Shown: piece by piece, positions 27,187 through 36,270 of the stretch
How the letters are laid out: every line of letters begins with the position of its first letter
Numbering within the stretch: position 1 is the stretch's first letter
NCBI GenBank assembly: GCA_937925605.1
Contig: CALALV010000170.1
Location: 1 to 64,000 of the forward strand
DNA length: 64,000 nt
Origin: an uncultured Woeseia sp.
Lineage (GTDB): Bacteria > Pseudomonadota > Gammaproteobacteria > Steroidobacterales > Woeseiaceae
Direction: 5' to 3'
Notes under the pieces: generated by a model
The model's database searches: none
What the model was told of the DNA's origin: nothing
Seen by the model: the letters and a program-made list of their open reading frames with translations, nothing else
Made by a program: the position numbers and the translations under genes

Positions 27187-28133
27187 TGGCAGTGCAAGCG
27201 GGCAGGCGCCGGGAACAGCGGCCGGTGCACGGCCTGCTGTTGCTGAACAAGCCTGCCGGCATCACCTCGAACCGCGCGCTGCAGGCGGTCCGCCGCCTGC
27301 TGCGGGCGCGCAAGGCCGGGCACACCGGCAGCCTCGACCCGGCGGCCACCGGCATGCTGCCGCTGTGCTTCGGCGAGGCGACCAAGGTCAGTGCCTGGCT
27401 GCTCGACGCGGACAAGTGTTACCGGGTCGTCGCGCGGCTCGGCATCGCGACCGACACCGGCGATGCCGACGGCGAGCCGGTCGCAACTGCCGAAGTGCCG
27501 GCGCTCGCTGAGGCCGACTGGCTGGCGCTGTTCGAGCGCTTCACCGGCGAGATCGAGCAGGTGCCGCCGATGTACTCGGCGCTGAAGCAGGGCGGCAAGC
27601 GTCTCTACGAACTGGCGCGCGAGGGCCGGACCGTCGAGCGCAAACCACGGCGTGTCGCGATCCGCCGACTGGAATTGCTGGAGGCGCACGGTTCCCGGCT
27701 CGTGTTCCGGGTGGCCTGCTCGAAGGGCACCTACGTGCGGACGCTGGTCGAGGACCTGGCGCGCGCGGCGGGCGGCATCGCCCATACGGCCGCGTTGCAC
27801 CGCGAGTCGGTCGCGGGCTTCGCCGAGGAGGAGATGCTGACGCTGGCCGCCCTCGAGGCCGAGGCATCCGCGGGCGGTGCGGAGGCGCTGGACCGGCACC
27901 TGCTGCCGGTGGACCGGGCGCTCGGCCACTGGCCCGCCTGCCGCCTGGTGCAGGACGCCGCGTCGAGGTTCCTGCAGGGCCAGCCGGTGACGGCCGCGGA
28001 CGCCGACGCGGCGGCCGGCAGCCTGTTGCGGGCCTACGACGAGGCAGGGCGGTTCCTCGGCGTCGCGAGCGCGACCGGGGACGGCCGCGTGGCCCCGAAA
28101 CGGCTGTTCGGGGGGCTGCCCGGACCGGCCTGA
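27186..28133 (+). CDS. truB: tRNA pseudouridine(55) synthase TruB
   Basis: A 315-residue enzyme that makes pseudouridine 55 in the T-loop of tRNAs. The catalytic Asp is in the GSLDPAATG loop (about residues 41-49). KVSAWLLDADKCYRV and YSALKQGGKRLYELAR are family signatures, and a PUA-like domain occupies the C-terminus. It overlaps rbfA by one base. It is the last gene of the nusA operon. Confidence 0.95.
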   Translation: MAVQAGRRREQRPVHGLLLLNKPAGITSNRALQAVRRLLRARKAGHTGSLDPAATGMLPLCFGEATKVSAWLLDADKCYRVVARLGIATDTGDADGEPVATAEVPALAEADWLALFERFTGEIEQVPPMYSALKQGGKRLYELAREGRTVERKPRRVAIRRLELLEAHGSRLVFRVACSKGTYVRTLVEDLARAAGGIAHTAALHRESVAGFAEEEMLTLAALEAEASAGGAEALDRHLLPVDRALGHWPACRLVQDAASRFLQGQPVTAADADAAAGSLLRAYDEAGRFLGVASATGDGRVAPKRLFGGLPGPA

Positions 28134-28182
28134 GAACGACGGCCGTACCGGGAAAATTGTTTGTTTTTTCGCCCGTTTGGGC

Positions 28183-28211
28183 TGTTACTGGCCGGAATCA
28201 GGCGCTAGAAT
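28183..28211 (+). promoter_or_regulatory. Candidate rpsO promoter
   Basis: TGTTAC at 28183-28188 and TAGAAT at 28206-28211 with a 17-base spacer. It lies 56 bases before rpsO, in a locally AT-richer gap after truB. Confidence 0.55.
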
Positions 28212-28267
28212 AGCGCGCTTCCAAAAAGGGCCAAAAAGTCAAGAGCGAGTTTGGAGTCGTAATCGAG

Positions 28268-28537
28268 ATGTCACTTAGCAGTGAGAACAAGAGCAGTATC
28301 ATCGCGGAGTATGGCCGCGGTGAGCAGGACACGGGTTCGCCCGAGGTCCAGGTCGCGTTGCTGTCCGCGAGAATTTCCGAGCTGACCGAGCACTTCGGTG
28401 AGCACAAGAAAGACCACCACTCCCGGCAGGGTCTGCTGAAGATGGTCAACAAGCGGCGCAAGCTGCTCGACTATCTGAAGGGCAAGGATCAGGACCGGTA
28501 CCTCGAGCTGATCAAGCGGCTCGGTCTTCGCCGCTGA
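28268..28537 (+). CDS. rpsO: 30S ribosomal protein S15
   Basis: An 89-residue protein of the usual length. It binds 16S rRNA and organises the platform of the small subunit. The diagnostic DTGSPEVQVALLSARI and LTEHFGEHKKDHHSRQGL segments and the basic C-terminus ending GLRR are intact. It has its own candidate promoter. The rpsO-pnp pairing is the standard order. Confidence 0.97.
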   Translation: MSLSSENKSSIIAEYGRGEQDTGSPEVQVALLSARISELTEHFGEHKKDHHSRQGLLKMVNKRRKLLDYLKGKDQDRYLELIKRLGLRR

Positions 28538-28564
28538 TTCCAGCGGCTCCAGGCGCAATGAAGC

Positions 28565-28602
28565 ACACCGGCGCACGACCCTGATACGGGTGCGGCCGGT
28601 GT
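28565..28602 (+). promoter_or_regulatory. rpsO-pnp intergenic hairpin
   Basis: ACACCGGC at 28565-28572 pairs with GCCGGTGT at 28595-28602, and GCAC further pairs with GTGC inside. A stem-loop here matches in position the RNase III-processed leader that lets PNPase control its own mRNA in E. coli. The role is inferred by position. Confidence 0.55.
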
Positions 28603-28636
28603 CGTCTTGCCTGCGCAATTCACACGAGTAGAGCAA

Positions 28637-30724
28637 GTGAACGTAATCACGAAAAAGTTTCAATACGGTGACCACGAGGTCACGCTGGAGACGGGCGGCG
28701 TAGCGCGCCAGGCGGACGGCGCCGTCATGGTCACGATGGCCGATACGGCGGTGCTGGTTACCGCCGTGGGCCGCAAGCAGCCGGACCCCGGTCGCGACTT
28801 CTTCCCGCTGACCGTCAACTACCAGGAGAAGACCTACGCCGCGGGCAAGATCCCTGGCGGCTTCTTCAAGCGCGAGGGCCGGCCGAGCGAGAAGGAAGTG
28901 CTCGTCTGCCGCCTGATCGACCGACCGATCCGGCCGCTGTTCCCGAAAGGCTTCGTCAACGAGGTGCAGATCATCGCCACCGTCGTGTCGATGAACCCGG
29001 AAGTCGATGCCGACATCCCGGCACTGATCGGCGCGTCGGCCGCGCTCGCGATCTCGGGCATGCCGTTTGCCGGCCCGATCGGCGCGGCCAAGGTTGCCTA
29101 CAAGAATGGCGACTACATCCTGAACCCGACCGCGACCCAGCTCGCCGAGTCGCAGCTCGACCTCGTCGTCGCGGGCACCGAGCAGGCCGTGCTGATGGTC
29201 GAATCGGAAGCCAAGCGCCTGTCCGAAGAGGTCATGCTCGGCGCCGTCATGTTCGGCCACGAGCACATGCAGACGGCCATCAAGGCGATCAACGAGCTCG
29301 CCGCCGAGGCCGGCAAGCCGAAATGGGACTGGCAGGCGCCCGCCGAGAACGCGGATCTCGACGCGGCCGTTGCCGAGGTCGCCGAGGCGGCGCTGCGCGA
29401 CGCCTACCAGGTCAGCGACAAGCAGGACCGCCAGGCAGCCGTCGGCGCGGCGAAAGACAAGGCGCTCGCGGCGCTGGCCGCCGGTGACGAGCCGAGGTTC
29501 ACGACGGACGAAGTATCCGGCGCGCTGAAGAAGCTGGAGAAAGGCATCGTCCGCAAGCGCGTCATTGCAGGCAAGCCGCGCATCGACGGCCGCGACACGA
29601 AGACGGTACGCCCGATCGACGTCAAGGTCGGCGTGCTGCCGCGCGCCCACGGTTCCGCGCTGTTCACGCGCGGCGAGACCCAGGCTCTCGTCGTGACGAC
29701 CCTCGGTACCGGCCGCGACGCGCAGATCATCGACGCGATCGAGGGCGAGCGCAAAGAGCCGTTCATGCTGCACTACAACTTCCCGCCGTACTGCGTCGGC
29801 GAGACGGGTTTCGTCGGTTCGCCGAAGCGCCGCGAGATCGGCCACGGCAAGCTGGCCCGCCGCGGCATCCAGGCGGTCATGCCGACGACGGAGGAGTTTC
29901 CCTACGTGCTGCGCGTCGTGTCGGAAATCACCGAGTCGAACGGTTCCAGTTCGATGGCCTCGGTCTGCGGCTCGAGCCTCGCGCTGATGGACGCCGGCGT
30001 GCCGGTCAAGGCGCCGGTGGCCGGCGTCGCGATGGGGCTGGTCAAGGAAGGCGACGAGTTCGCGGTCCTGACCGACATCCTTGGCGACGAAGACCACCTC
30101 GGCGACATGGACTTCAAGGTCGCGGGCACCGAGGACGGCGTTACCGCGCTGCAGATGGACATCAAGATCCAGGGCATCACGCGCGAGATCATGAACAAGG
30201 CGCTGGACCAGGCACGCGATGCACGCCTGCACATCCTGGGCGAGATGGCGAAGGTCATCTCCGCGCCGCGCGAGGAAATGTCCGAGTGGGCGCCGACCAT
30301 CATGACCTTCAAGATCGATCCGGAGAAGATCCGCGACGTGATCGGCAAGGGCGGTTCCGTCATTCGCTCGATCACCGAGGAAACCGGCGCGACGATCGAC
30401 ATCGAGAACGACGGCACGGTCCGCATCGCCTCGGTCGACGGGGTCTCCGGCAAGGAAGCGAAACGCCGCATCGACCTGATCACGGCGGACGTCGAGGTCG
30501 GCCGGATCTACACGGGCAAGGTGGCACGGCTGATGGACTTCGGTGCCTTCGTGACGATCCTGCCGGGCAAGGACGGCCTCGTGCACATCTCGCAAATCTC
30601 CAACGAGCGGGTCGAGAAGGTCAGCGACAAGCTCGCCGAGGGCGACGAGGTGCGGGTCAAGGTCCTCGAGGTGGATCGCCAGGGCCGCGTCAGGCTGTCG
30701 ATGAAGGAAGTCGACGCCGCCTGA
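28637..30724 (+). CDS. pnp: Polyribonucleotide nucleotidyltransferase (PNPase)
   Basis: A 695-residue 3'-5' phosphorolytic exoribonuclease, trimeric and a core of the RNA degradosome. It has two RNase PH domains (the second with FTRGETQALVVTTLGT and GSSSMASVCG), a KH domain (DVIGKGGSVIRSI) and an S1 domain (IYTGKVARLMDFGAFV) at the C-terminus. I chose the GTG at 28637, giving NVITKKFQYGDHEV at the N-terminus as in family members. The frame from the TTG at 28607 adds ten residues. Confidence 0.96.
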   Translation: MNVITKKFQYGDHEVTLETGGVARQADGAVMVTMADTAVLVTAVGRKQPDPGRDFFPLTVNYQEKTYAAGKIPGGFFKREGRPSEKEVLVCRLIDRPIRPLFPKGFVNEVQIIATVVSMNPEVDADIPALIGASAALAISGMPFAGPIGAAKVAYKNGDYILNPTATQLAESQLDLVVAGTEQAVLMVESEAKRLSEEVMLGAVMFGHEHMQTAIKAINELAAEAGKPKWDWQAPAENADLDAAVAEVAEAALRDAYQVSDKQDRQAAVGAAKDKALAALAAGDEPRFTTDEVSGALKKLEKGIVRKRVIAGKPRIDGRDTKTVRPIDVKVGVLPRAHGSALFTRGETQALVVTTLGTGRDAQIIDAIEGERKEPFMLHYNFPPYCVGETGFVGSPKRREIGHGKLARRGIQAVMPTTEEFPYVLRVVSEITESNGSSSMASVCGSSLALMDAGVPVKAPVAGVAMGLVKEGDEFAVLTDILGDEDHLGDMDFKVAGTEDGVTALQMDIKIQGITREIMNKALDQARDARLHILGEMAKVISAPREEMSEWAPTIMTFKIDPEKIRDVIGKGGSVIRSITEETGATIDIENDGTVRIASVDGVSGKEAKRRIDLITADVEVGRIYTGKVARLMDFGAFVTILPGKDGLVHISQISNERVEKVSDKLAEGDEVRVKVLEVDRQGRVRLSMKEVDAA

Positions 30725-30747
30725 CCGGCAGCACCGTCTGCGTATAC

Positions 30748-30777
30748 GAAAAAGGGCGCCGCACGGCGCCCTTTTTC
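30748..30777. terminator. Bidirectional terminator between pnp and the EAL gene
   Basis: A 13-bp perfect stem (30748-30760 with 30765-30777) with a GCAC loop and A/T-tracts on both sides. It serves pnp (plus) and the EAL-domain gene (minus). The stem sequence is identical to the one at 47580-47609. Confidence 0.9.
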
Positions 30778-30801
30778 TTTGCCTGTCCCGAACGAAGCCG
30801 C

Positions 30802-32091
30802 TCAGATTTCCGGTTGTGCGTAGCGGCGCGCATCGAGCCAGGCGTCGTAGTCGTCGCGCGCCAGGGGTTTCGAGATCACGTAGCCCTGGCCGACGTCGCA
30901 GCCGAGTTTCCGCAGCAGCGCGAGTGTCTCCTCGTCCTCGATGCCTTCGGCGACGACCTTGAGTTCGAAGGCGTGCGCCAGCGCGATGATGGTCCGCACG
31001 ATGTGCCGGTCCGCCCGGTCCGTGCGCAGGTTGGTAATGAAGGCGCGGTCGATCTTGAGCTCGTCGGCGGGAATCGTCTTGAAATAGGAGAACGACGAGT
31101 AGCCGGTGCCGAAGTCGTCGATCGAAATGCGGCAGCCAAGGTCCTTCAGGCGCGACATGGAATCGAAGCAGGTGTCGACGTCCGCCATGATCGCGCTCTC
31201 CGTGAGTTCGAGCGTGAGCCGTCCGCGCTCGATGTCCCAGATAGACAAGAGGCTCTCGACCATGCCGACGATACCCTGGTCGAGCAGCATCGAGGCCGGC
31301 AGGTTCACGGCGATGCCGACGTCGTGGCCGTCGCGCTGCCAGGTCATCTGGCTGCGCATCGCGGCATTCAGAACGAAGCGGGTCAGCGGCTGGATCAGGT
31401 CCGAGGATTCGGCCACCGGAATGAACTGGTCCGGCGGCATCGTGCCGCGGCTGGGGCTGAACCAGCGAGCGAGCGCCTCGGCGCCGTAGACGGCGCCCGT
31501 CTGCAGGTCGATTTTCGGCTGGTAGTGCACGTCCAGCTCGCCCTCGCGGATCGCCTCCTCGAGGTCGTCGCGAACGTCCCAGGATACCGAGGTCTTGCCG
31601 ACGCTCTCCTGGTCGTAGGTCACGAGGTCCCGGCGCTGGTCCTTGGCCACCTCGAGCGCCAGCTGGGCAGAGCGAAGCAGCTCGCCGGCGTCGTCGCCGT
31701 GGTCCGGGCTGAGCGCCATGCTGACGCGCAACTCGATGTGAGCCAGTTCGCTGCCGGGCTGCCGGTTGTCGGCCTCGGCAAGTCGCAGCAGCTTTTTCGC
31801 GGCCAGCATTGCATGACCCTGGTTCTTGAGGCCCGGGACGATCAGCGCGAAGGCCTGCTCGCCGATCTGGCTGACGAAGTCCGCGCTGCGAATTGCACCG
31901 TGAATCTCCTCGGCCAGCTTCGCGAGCAGCCGGTTGCGGTGCTCGCGGCCGAAGCGCGCATCGATGCGCGGCATGTTGCAGGCCTCGACCATGATCACGG
32001 CCACCAGCGCGTCATTGTCGCGCAGCCGCGCAGCCAGCCTTTCGCGGAAGACGTCGTAGGAGAACGGGGTCTGTGCAGCAGCGGTGCTCAC
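30802..32091 (-). CDS. EAL-domain cyclic-di-GMP phosphodiesterase with degenerate GGDEF
   Basis: A 429-residue cytoplasmic protein. The first 165 residues form a GGDEF-like domain in which the catalytic loop reads IGEQA, so cyclase activity is not expected. The EAL domain (about 175-425) keeps the catalytic signature: EALARW, an NLP loop, ELTES, IDDFGTGYSS, KIDRAFI and EGIED. It should hydrolyse c-di-GMP. It starts 4 bases after the stop of the HD-GYP gene and is co-transcribed with it. Confidence 0.9.
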   Translation of the reverse strand: MSTAAAQTPFSYDVFRERLAARLRDNDALVAVIMVEACNMPRIDARFGREHRNRLLAKLAEEIHGAIRSADFVSQIGEQAFALIVPGLKNQGHAMLAAKKLLRLAEADNRQPGSELAHIELRVSMALSPDHGDDAGELLRSAQLALEVAKDQRRDLVTYDQESVGKTSVSWDVRDDLEEAIREGELDVHYQPKIDLQTGAVYGAEALARWFSPSRGTMPPDQFIPVAESSDLIQPLTRFVLNAAMRSQMTWQRDGHDVGIAVNLPASMLLDQGIVGMVESLLSIWDIERGRLTLELTESAIMADVDTCFDSMSRLKDLGCRISIDDFGTGYSSFSYFKTIPADELKIDRAFITNLRTDRADRHIVRTIIALAHAFELKVVAEGIEDEETLALLRKLGCDVGQGYVISKPLARDDYDAWLDARRYAQPEI

Positions 32092-32095
32092 GGCG

Positions 32096-33379
32096 TTACA
32101 GGAAGTACTCGGCGGGGTCGATGCCGTAGGTTCCGGGCTCGAGGCCCTTGTCGATCCACAGCGATTCCTTGCCGAGATCGTCCGCCGTGCTCATGCGCAG
32201 GTCGATGGTGCGGAAATCTGCGCAGAGCTGCTTCTCGCGGTCCAGGATGACCATGATCTCGGGCCGTAATCGCTGGTAGTTGTTCTGCGCGGTAACGACG
32301 GCTACTTCGCCGGTGTTCAGCTCGACCAGGCTGCCGGTCGGGAACATGCCCACCGCCTGCACGAACTGGTCGACCATCTCCTTCTGGAACTTGTCGCGCG
32401 ACGCGCGCTGCAGCTGGCGCATCGCGCTGAACGTCGAGCGGGTCTCGGCGTAGGGCCGCTTCGACACCATCGCATCGTAGGAATCGACGATGCCGGCGAT
32501 GCGCCCGAGCACCGGGATGTTCGTCTCCTTCAGGCCGTGCGGGTAGCCGGACCCGTCGTGACGCTCGTGGTGCGTCGCGAGCATGATTTCCACCCGCGGG
32601 TCGACGTTGCCGGATTCCCGCAGGATATCCAGACCCATCTCGACATGCTGGTGCATCATCAGCTGCTCGTCCGGCGTGAGCGGCCCGGCCTTTTTCAGTA
32701 TCTCGACCGGCAGGCGCGTCTTGCCGACGTCGAGCAGCATCCCGCCGAGGCCGATCGCGTTCAGGGTTTCCTTGTCGAAGCCGAGGTGGCGGCCGAAGAC
32801 GACCGCCCAGACCGAGCTGCCGATCGAGTGCTGGTAGACGTATTCGTCGGTCTCGCGGATCCGCATCAGCCATGCCATCGCGTCGGCGTTGCGCAGCACG
32901 CTGTCCACCAGCGGGTCGACGACCTGCTGGAGCTCGGGGACGTCCAGCGCCTCGCCGTTGCGCACGTTGTCCAGCACCCGGTTGACGGCCGCGGAGGCTT
33001 CCTTCTCGATGACCTGGGCGCGCTCGAGTTCCTTCGCCAGTTCCTCGGTGTTGACGTAGTAACGGCCCGTTTTCGAAAAATCGGGCTCGGGCACGTCCCG
33101 CACCGGCCTGCGCGCGGCGGCCTGCGACTCGTTGGCGGCCTGCTCCTGCTCGCTTTCCCGGCTCAGCCGCACCAGTTTCTGCAGCTGCTCCCGGGACAGC
33201 TCGCACTGCTCCGGGTCGACGAAGACGAACTGGCAATGCTTGCGCAGCTCGGCGAGATCGTCTTCGTCCTTGATGACGAAGCCCTGGAACAGGAACGGGG
33301 TCTCGAGCCACGGGCGGTCGAGATCCGAGACGTACAGACCTGTCTCCAGGTCGCGGGTGCTTATTTTAAGTTTTTCCAT
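32096..33379 (-). CDS. HD-GYP domain protein with DUF3391, altered HD motif
   Basis: A 427-residue protein. DUF3391 occupies about residues 1-100 and an HD-GYP domain about 155-345. The GYP signature HHERHDGSGYP is intact. The HD position reads LLDVGK, so the metal-binding His of the usual LHDxGK is replaced by Leu while the Asp remains. Other His residues of the metal site (QHSIG, MHQHV) are present. It may be a weakened c-di-GMP phosphodiesterase or a sensor. It heads a two-gene operon with the EAL protein, which could provide the active enzyme. Confidence 0.88.
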   Translation of the reverse strand: MEKLKISTRDLETGLYVSDLDRPWLETPFLFQGFVIKDEDDLAELRKHCQFVFVDPEQCELSREQLQKLVRLSRESEQEQAANESQAAARRPVRDVPEPDFSKTGRYYVNTEELAKELERAQVIEKEASAAVNRVLDNVRNGEALDVPELQQVVDPLVDSVLRNADAMAWLMRIRETDEYVYQHSIGSSVWAVVFGRHLGFDKETLNAIGLGGMLLDVGKTRLPVEILKKAGPLTPDEQLMMHQHVEMGLDILRESGNVDPRVEIMLATHHERHDGSGYPHGLKETNIPVLGRIAGIVDSYDAMVSKRPYAETRSTFSAMRQLQRASRDKFQKEMVDQFVQAVGMFPTGSLVELNTGEVAVVTAQNNYQRLRPEIMVILDREKQLCADFRTIDLRMSTADDLGKESLWIDKGLEPGTYGIDPAEYFL

Positions 33380-33426
33380 TGCGCAGGGGTCGCCGGCACG
33401 GCCGGCAGGCCAGGATGCGCAAAATT

Positions 33427-34455
33427 CTACGGGGAGCCCGGGCCCGGAGATATGAACGAGTCGAAAAAACGGACAATTCGTTCAGGCAGGAAAAATCGTG
33501 GCCGCCAGGGCGCTCCGCCCTCGATGAAGCCGACGTGGCCGCCGTGCCGGCTGACCTCGATCGTGACCGTGTCGGCGATCTCGTCGGCCGGCGGAAAGGC
33601 CGCCGGGGACATGAACGGGTCGTCCAGGGCATTGATCACCAGCGTCGGGCGCCGGATCCGGCCGAGGTAGCCGGCCGCACTGCACTGGTCGTAGTAATCG
33701 TCCTTGCCACGGAAACCGTGCAGCGGCGCCGTGACGGCGTCGTCGAACTCGGCGAACGTCCGCGCGGCGAGCGCGCGGCGCCAGTCGAACGCGGCGGTGT
33801 CGGGATTGAACTTGCGCCGAACGGCCTGCTTCATGCGCCGCAGCAGGTAGGACTGGTAGAAACGCGAGCCGCCGCGTTCCAGCGTTGCCGCCGAATTGTG
33901 CAGGCTGAGCGGCACGGAGACCGCGGCGGCCGCCGTCAGCGGCGCACCGCTGCCGCTTTCGCCGAGGTACTTGAGCAGCACGTTGCCGCCCAGCGAATAG
34001 CCGGCGGCGAACACCGGGCCCTCGTGCTCCCAGGCGGTCCGCAGGCGGCCGAGAAAGTAGCGCAGGTCGTCGGTTTCGCCGGCGTGGTAGCGCCGCGGCA
34101 GCCGGTTGCGGTAGTCGCCGCAGTCGCGGAAGTGCAGCACGACGGCGCGCCAGCCGCGCGCGGCGGCGGCCCACATCAGGTGGCGGCAGTACGGCGACTC
34201 TGCGGAGCCCTCGAGACCGTGCAGGATGACCAGCAGCGGGTTCGCGGCGCGCGCCGGCTCGCCGGCCGGCAGCCATTCGAGCGCGGCGCGGTCGCCGTCC
34301 GGCAACTCGAGCCACTCCATGACGACGGCGGGCTTGGGCCCGCGCGTCCACGGCAGGGTGGGAAAGATCGTCTGCAGGTGGCGATTGCGCAGCCAGCGCG
34401 GGGGGCGGAACGGGCTCTGTGCCAGGCGCGGGTTCTTCGAAAATTCTTGTGTCAA
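33427..34455 (-). CDS. YheT-family alpha/beta hydrolase
   Basis: About 342 residues. The family opening FRPPRWLRNRHLQTIFP is followed by an alpha/beta hydrolase fold with the nucleophile elbow GYSLGG and the acid/His parts in NALDDPF and RHGGHVGF. Members resemble short-chain esterases of unknown substrate. The open frame extends to 34770, but a strong minus-strand terminator at 34491-34517 lies inside that extension. The gene must therefore begin after it. The TTG at 34455 is the best in-frame start I can find, although no clear ribosome site precedes it. Confidence 0.82.
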   Translation of the reverse strand: MTQEFSKNPRLAQSPFRPPRWLRNRHLQTIFPTLPWTRGPKPAVVMEWLELPDGDRAALEWLPAGEPARAANPLLVILHGLEGSAESPYCRHLMWAAAARGWRAVVLHFRDCGDYRNRLPRRYHAGETDDLRYFLGRLRTAWEHEGPVFAAGYSLGGNVLLKYLGESGSGAPLTAAAAVSVPLSLHNSAATLERGGSRFYQSYLLRRMKQAVRRKFNPDTAAFDWRRALAARTFAEFDDAVTAPLHGFRGKDDYYDQCSAAGYLGRIRRPTLVINALDDPFMSPAAFPPADEIADTVTIEVSRHGGHVGFIEGGAPWRPRFFLPERIVRFFDSFISPGPGSP

Positions 34456-34490
34456 ATCAGGCGCCTGGATCGCCTCACCGGGCAAAAAAA

Positions 34491-34517
34491 CGGCCCCTCG
34501 CACGGGGCGGGGGGCCG
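34491..34517 (-). terminator. Intrinsic terminator after phaR
   Basis: On the minus strand, a CGGCCCC / GGGGCCG stem is followed by seven T. It lies about 130 bases after the phaR stop codon and separates phaR from the YheT-type gene. Confidence 0.75.
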
Positions 34518-34645
34518 GCCATGGAGCTTGCGCCCCTTCAGGCAATCGCAGCAGGGGGCGGGGGAGCGAAACCCTGCTGCACCGCACAAAATAGGCCAGT
34601 CGCCCGCCGCCTGTCAAGACCCGGCGGCGCCCGCAATCGCCGGAT

Positions 34646-35149
34646 TCAGCCGGCCTTTTTCTGTCCTTTCGGCTTGTCCTCGGTGTCGTCGTCGGCCTCG
34701 CGGCCGCCGGCGAAGCGCCGGAAGACCTCTTCCTGGAGGTTCTTCCAGCGATTGAAATTCTTTTGTGCAATGTCGGAGACGGCCAGCACGGGATCGACCC
34801 CGACGACCTTCTTGACCTGCCCCCGGATGTTCTGCTGCTGGGTCATGAACAGCTTCATGCTCTGTTCGAGGTATCGGGCCATGAAGCCCGGCATGACCTT
34901 GCCGTAGGAGCGGATGACCTGCGACAGGAAGTCGCGGCTCATGACCGCGTCGCCGTGCTGCTCCTGCTCGCTGATGACCTGCAGCAGGATCGAGCGGGTG
35001 ATGTCGTCGCCCGACTTCTTGTCGATGACGGTGAAATCCACCTTGCGCAGCACGAGGTCGCGGATGTCCGCGAGCGTGATGTAGCGGCTTTCTTCCGTGT
35101 CGTAGAGACGCCGGTTCGGGTATTTCTTGATGATGCGGGCTGCAGTCAT
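34646..35149 (-). CDS. phaR: Polyhydroxyalkanoate synthesis repressor PhaR
   Basis: A 167-residue regulator. The N-terminal PHB/PHA accumulation regulator DNA-binding domain is unmistakable (RIIKKYPNRRLYDTEESRYITL, written here in part). Two PHB-accumulation domains follow (about 65-145), with a charged tail. In relatives it senses polyhydroxyalkanoate granules and represses phasin and synthesis genes. No pha biosynthetic genes lie in this window. The ATG at 35149 was chosen by the family start. Confidence 0.92.
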   Translation of the reverse strand: MTAARIIKKYPNRRLYDTEESRYITLADIRDLVLRKVDFTVIDKKSGDDITRSILLQVISEQEQHGDAVMSRDFLSQVIRSYGKVMPGFMARYLEQSMKLFMTQQQNIRGQVKKVVGVDPVLAVSDIAQKNFNRWKNLQEEVFRRFAGGREADDDTEDKPKGQKKAG

Positions 35150-35283
35150 GTCCGACTCGTTGGTCCGAGCGCACGCCGCGGGGGATTCCGGGCTGGTCGC
35201 AGTGCTCGCGATCGGCCCGGCCCGACCGGGCGGCCAGGCACGGCGCGGTCGCATCATTGCGAGGCCGTGTGTGAAAACGGCGC

Positions 35284-36219
35284 CTACGATAGCCGATTTT
35301 CGGTGCCAACCATAGGGTTTGCGTCCGGCGCGATGCGCCTGCGGCCGGCCAGGCCGTGCGGGTTCCAGTGGCGGATGGCGTGGCGCCAGATGTCGGCCAG
35401 GCTGCAGCCGGCGAGCTCCCCGGGTACCGGCTGGCCGAGTGCCGCGAGCGCCGCGAGCAGCACGGGCCGCGGCTCGTCGAGCGGCAGCGCGGAGGCGCCG
35501 GTCAGCTTGCTGAGCTTCTGGCCGTCGTGATTCTCGATGACCGGAATATGTAAATAACGCGGCGTCGGCAGGCCAAGGAGGCGCTGCAGGTGGATGTGCC
35601 GCGGCGTCGAGTCGAGCAGGTCGACGCCGCGCACGACCTCGGTGATGCCCTGGTCCGCGTCGTCGATCGTGACCGCGAGATGGTAGGCGACCAGCCCGTC
35701 GCGGCGCAGGATCACGAAGTCGCCCGACTCCGATTCGAGCCGCGCCGTCTGCGGGCCCTGCAGTCCGTCCGTGAAACGGATCGGCCGGTCGTCCGTCCGC
35801 ACGCGGATCGCGAACTCGGTCGCGTCCGTGCCGCCGCGGCAGTGCCCGGGGTAGATCGTGCCGAGCGGTCCGCGCGGGGCGTCCTCGAGGTCTCGGCGGG
35901 AGCAGCCGCAGGCATAGGCAAGCCGGCGTTCGCGCAGCTCGTCGATCGCGTCCAGGTGTCGGTCGCGCCGCGCGCTCTGGTAGAGCACGTCGCCGTCCCA
36001 CTCGAACCCGTAGGTCTCCAGCGCCGTGAGGATGCGTTCGGTGGCGCCCGGCTGCTCGCGCGGCGGGTCGATGTCCTCGACGCGCAGCAGCCAGCGGCCG
36101 TCCCGGCTACGGGCCTGCAGGTAGCTCGCCGCGGCGGCGAGCAGGGAGCCGAAGTGCAGCGGGCCGGTGGGGGAAGGGGCGAAGCGGCCGACGTGGCCGC
36201 CGGCGCTCAGCTCATGCAT
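35284..36219 (-). CDS. gluQ: Glutamyl-Q tRNA(Asp) synthetase
   Basis: A 311-residue paralog of glutamyl-tRNA synthetase that lacks the anticodon-binding half. It attaches glutamate to queuosine 34 of tRNA(Asp). The ATP-site motif is PTGPLHFGSL and the KMSKS-like loop is QKLSKL. A zinc-type cluster is suggested by CGCSRRD and a later GHCRGG. It is close to dksA (about 50 bases), an order found in many gammaproteobacteria. Confidence 0.93.
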   Translation of the reverse strand: MHELSAGGHVGRFAPSPTGPLHFGSLLAAAASYLQARSRDGRWLLRVEDIDPPREQPGATERILTALETYGFEWDGDVLYQSARRDRHLDAIDELRERRLAYACGCSRRDLEDAPRGPLGTIYPGHCRGGTDATEFAIRVRTDDRPIRFTDGLQGPQTARLESESGDFVILRRDGLVAYHLAVTIDDADQGITEVVRGVDLLDSTPRHIHLQRLLGLPTPRYLHIPVIENHDGQKLSKLTGASALPLDEPRPVLLAALAALGQPVPGELAGCSLADIWRHAIRHWNPHGLAGRRRIAPDANPMVGTENRLS

Positions 36220-36270
36220 TGGCGGGCGAAGCGCTCTGCCGCGGCCGGGTCAGCGGCGGCGGCCCGGCGG

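Noticed and set aside
28271..30595. 774-residue minus-strand open frame opposite rpsO-pnp
   Set aside because: It is a shadow of two certain genes, with no ribosome site or domain.
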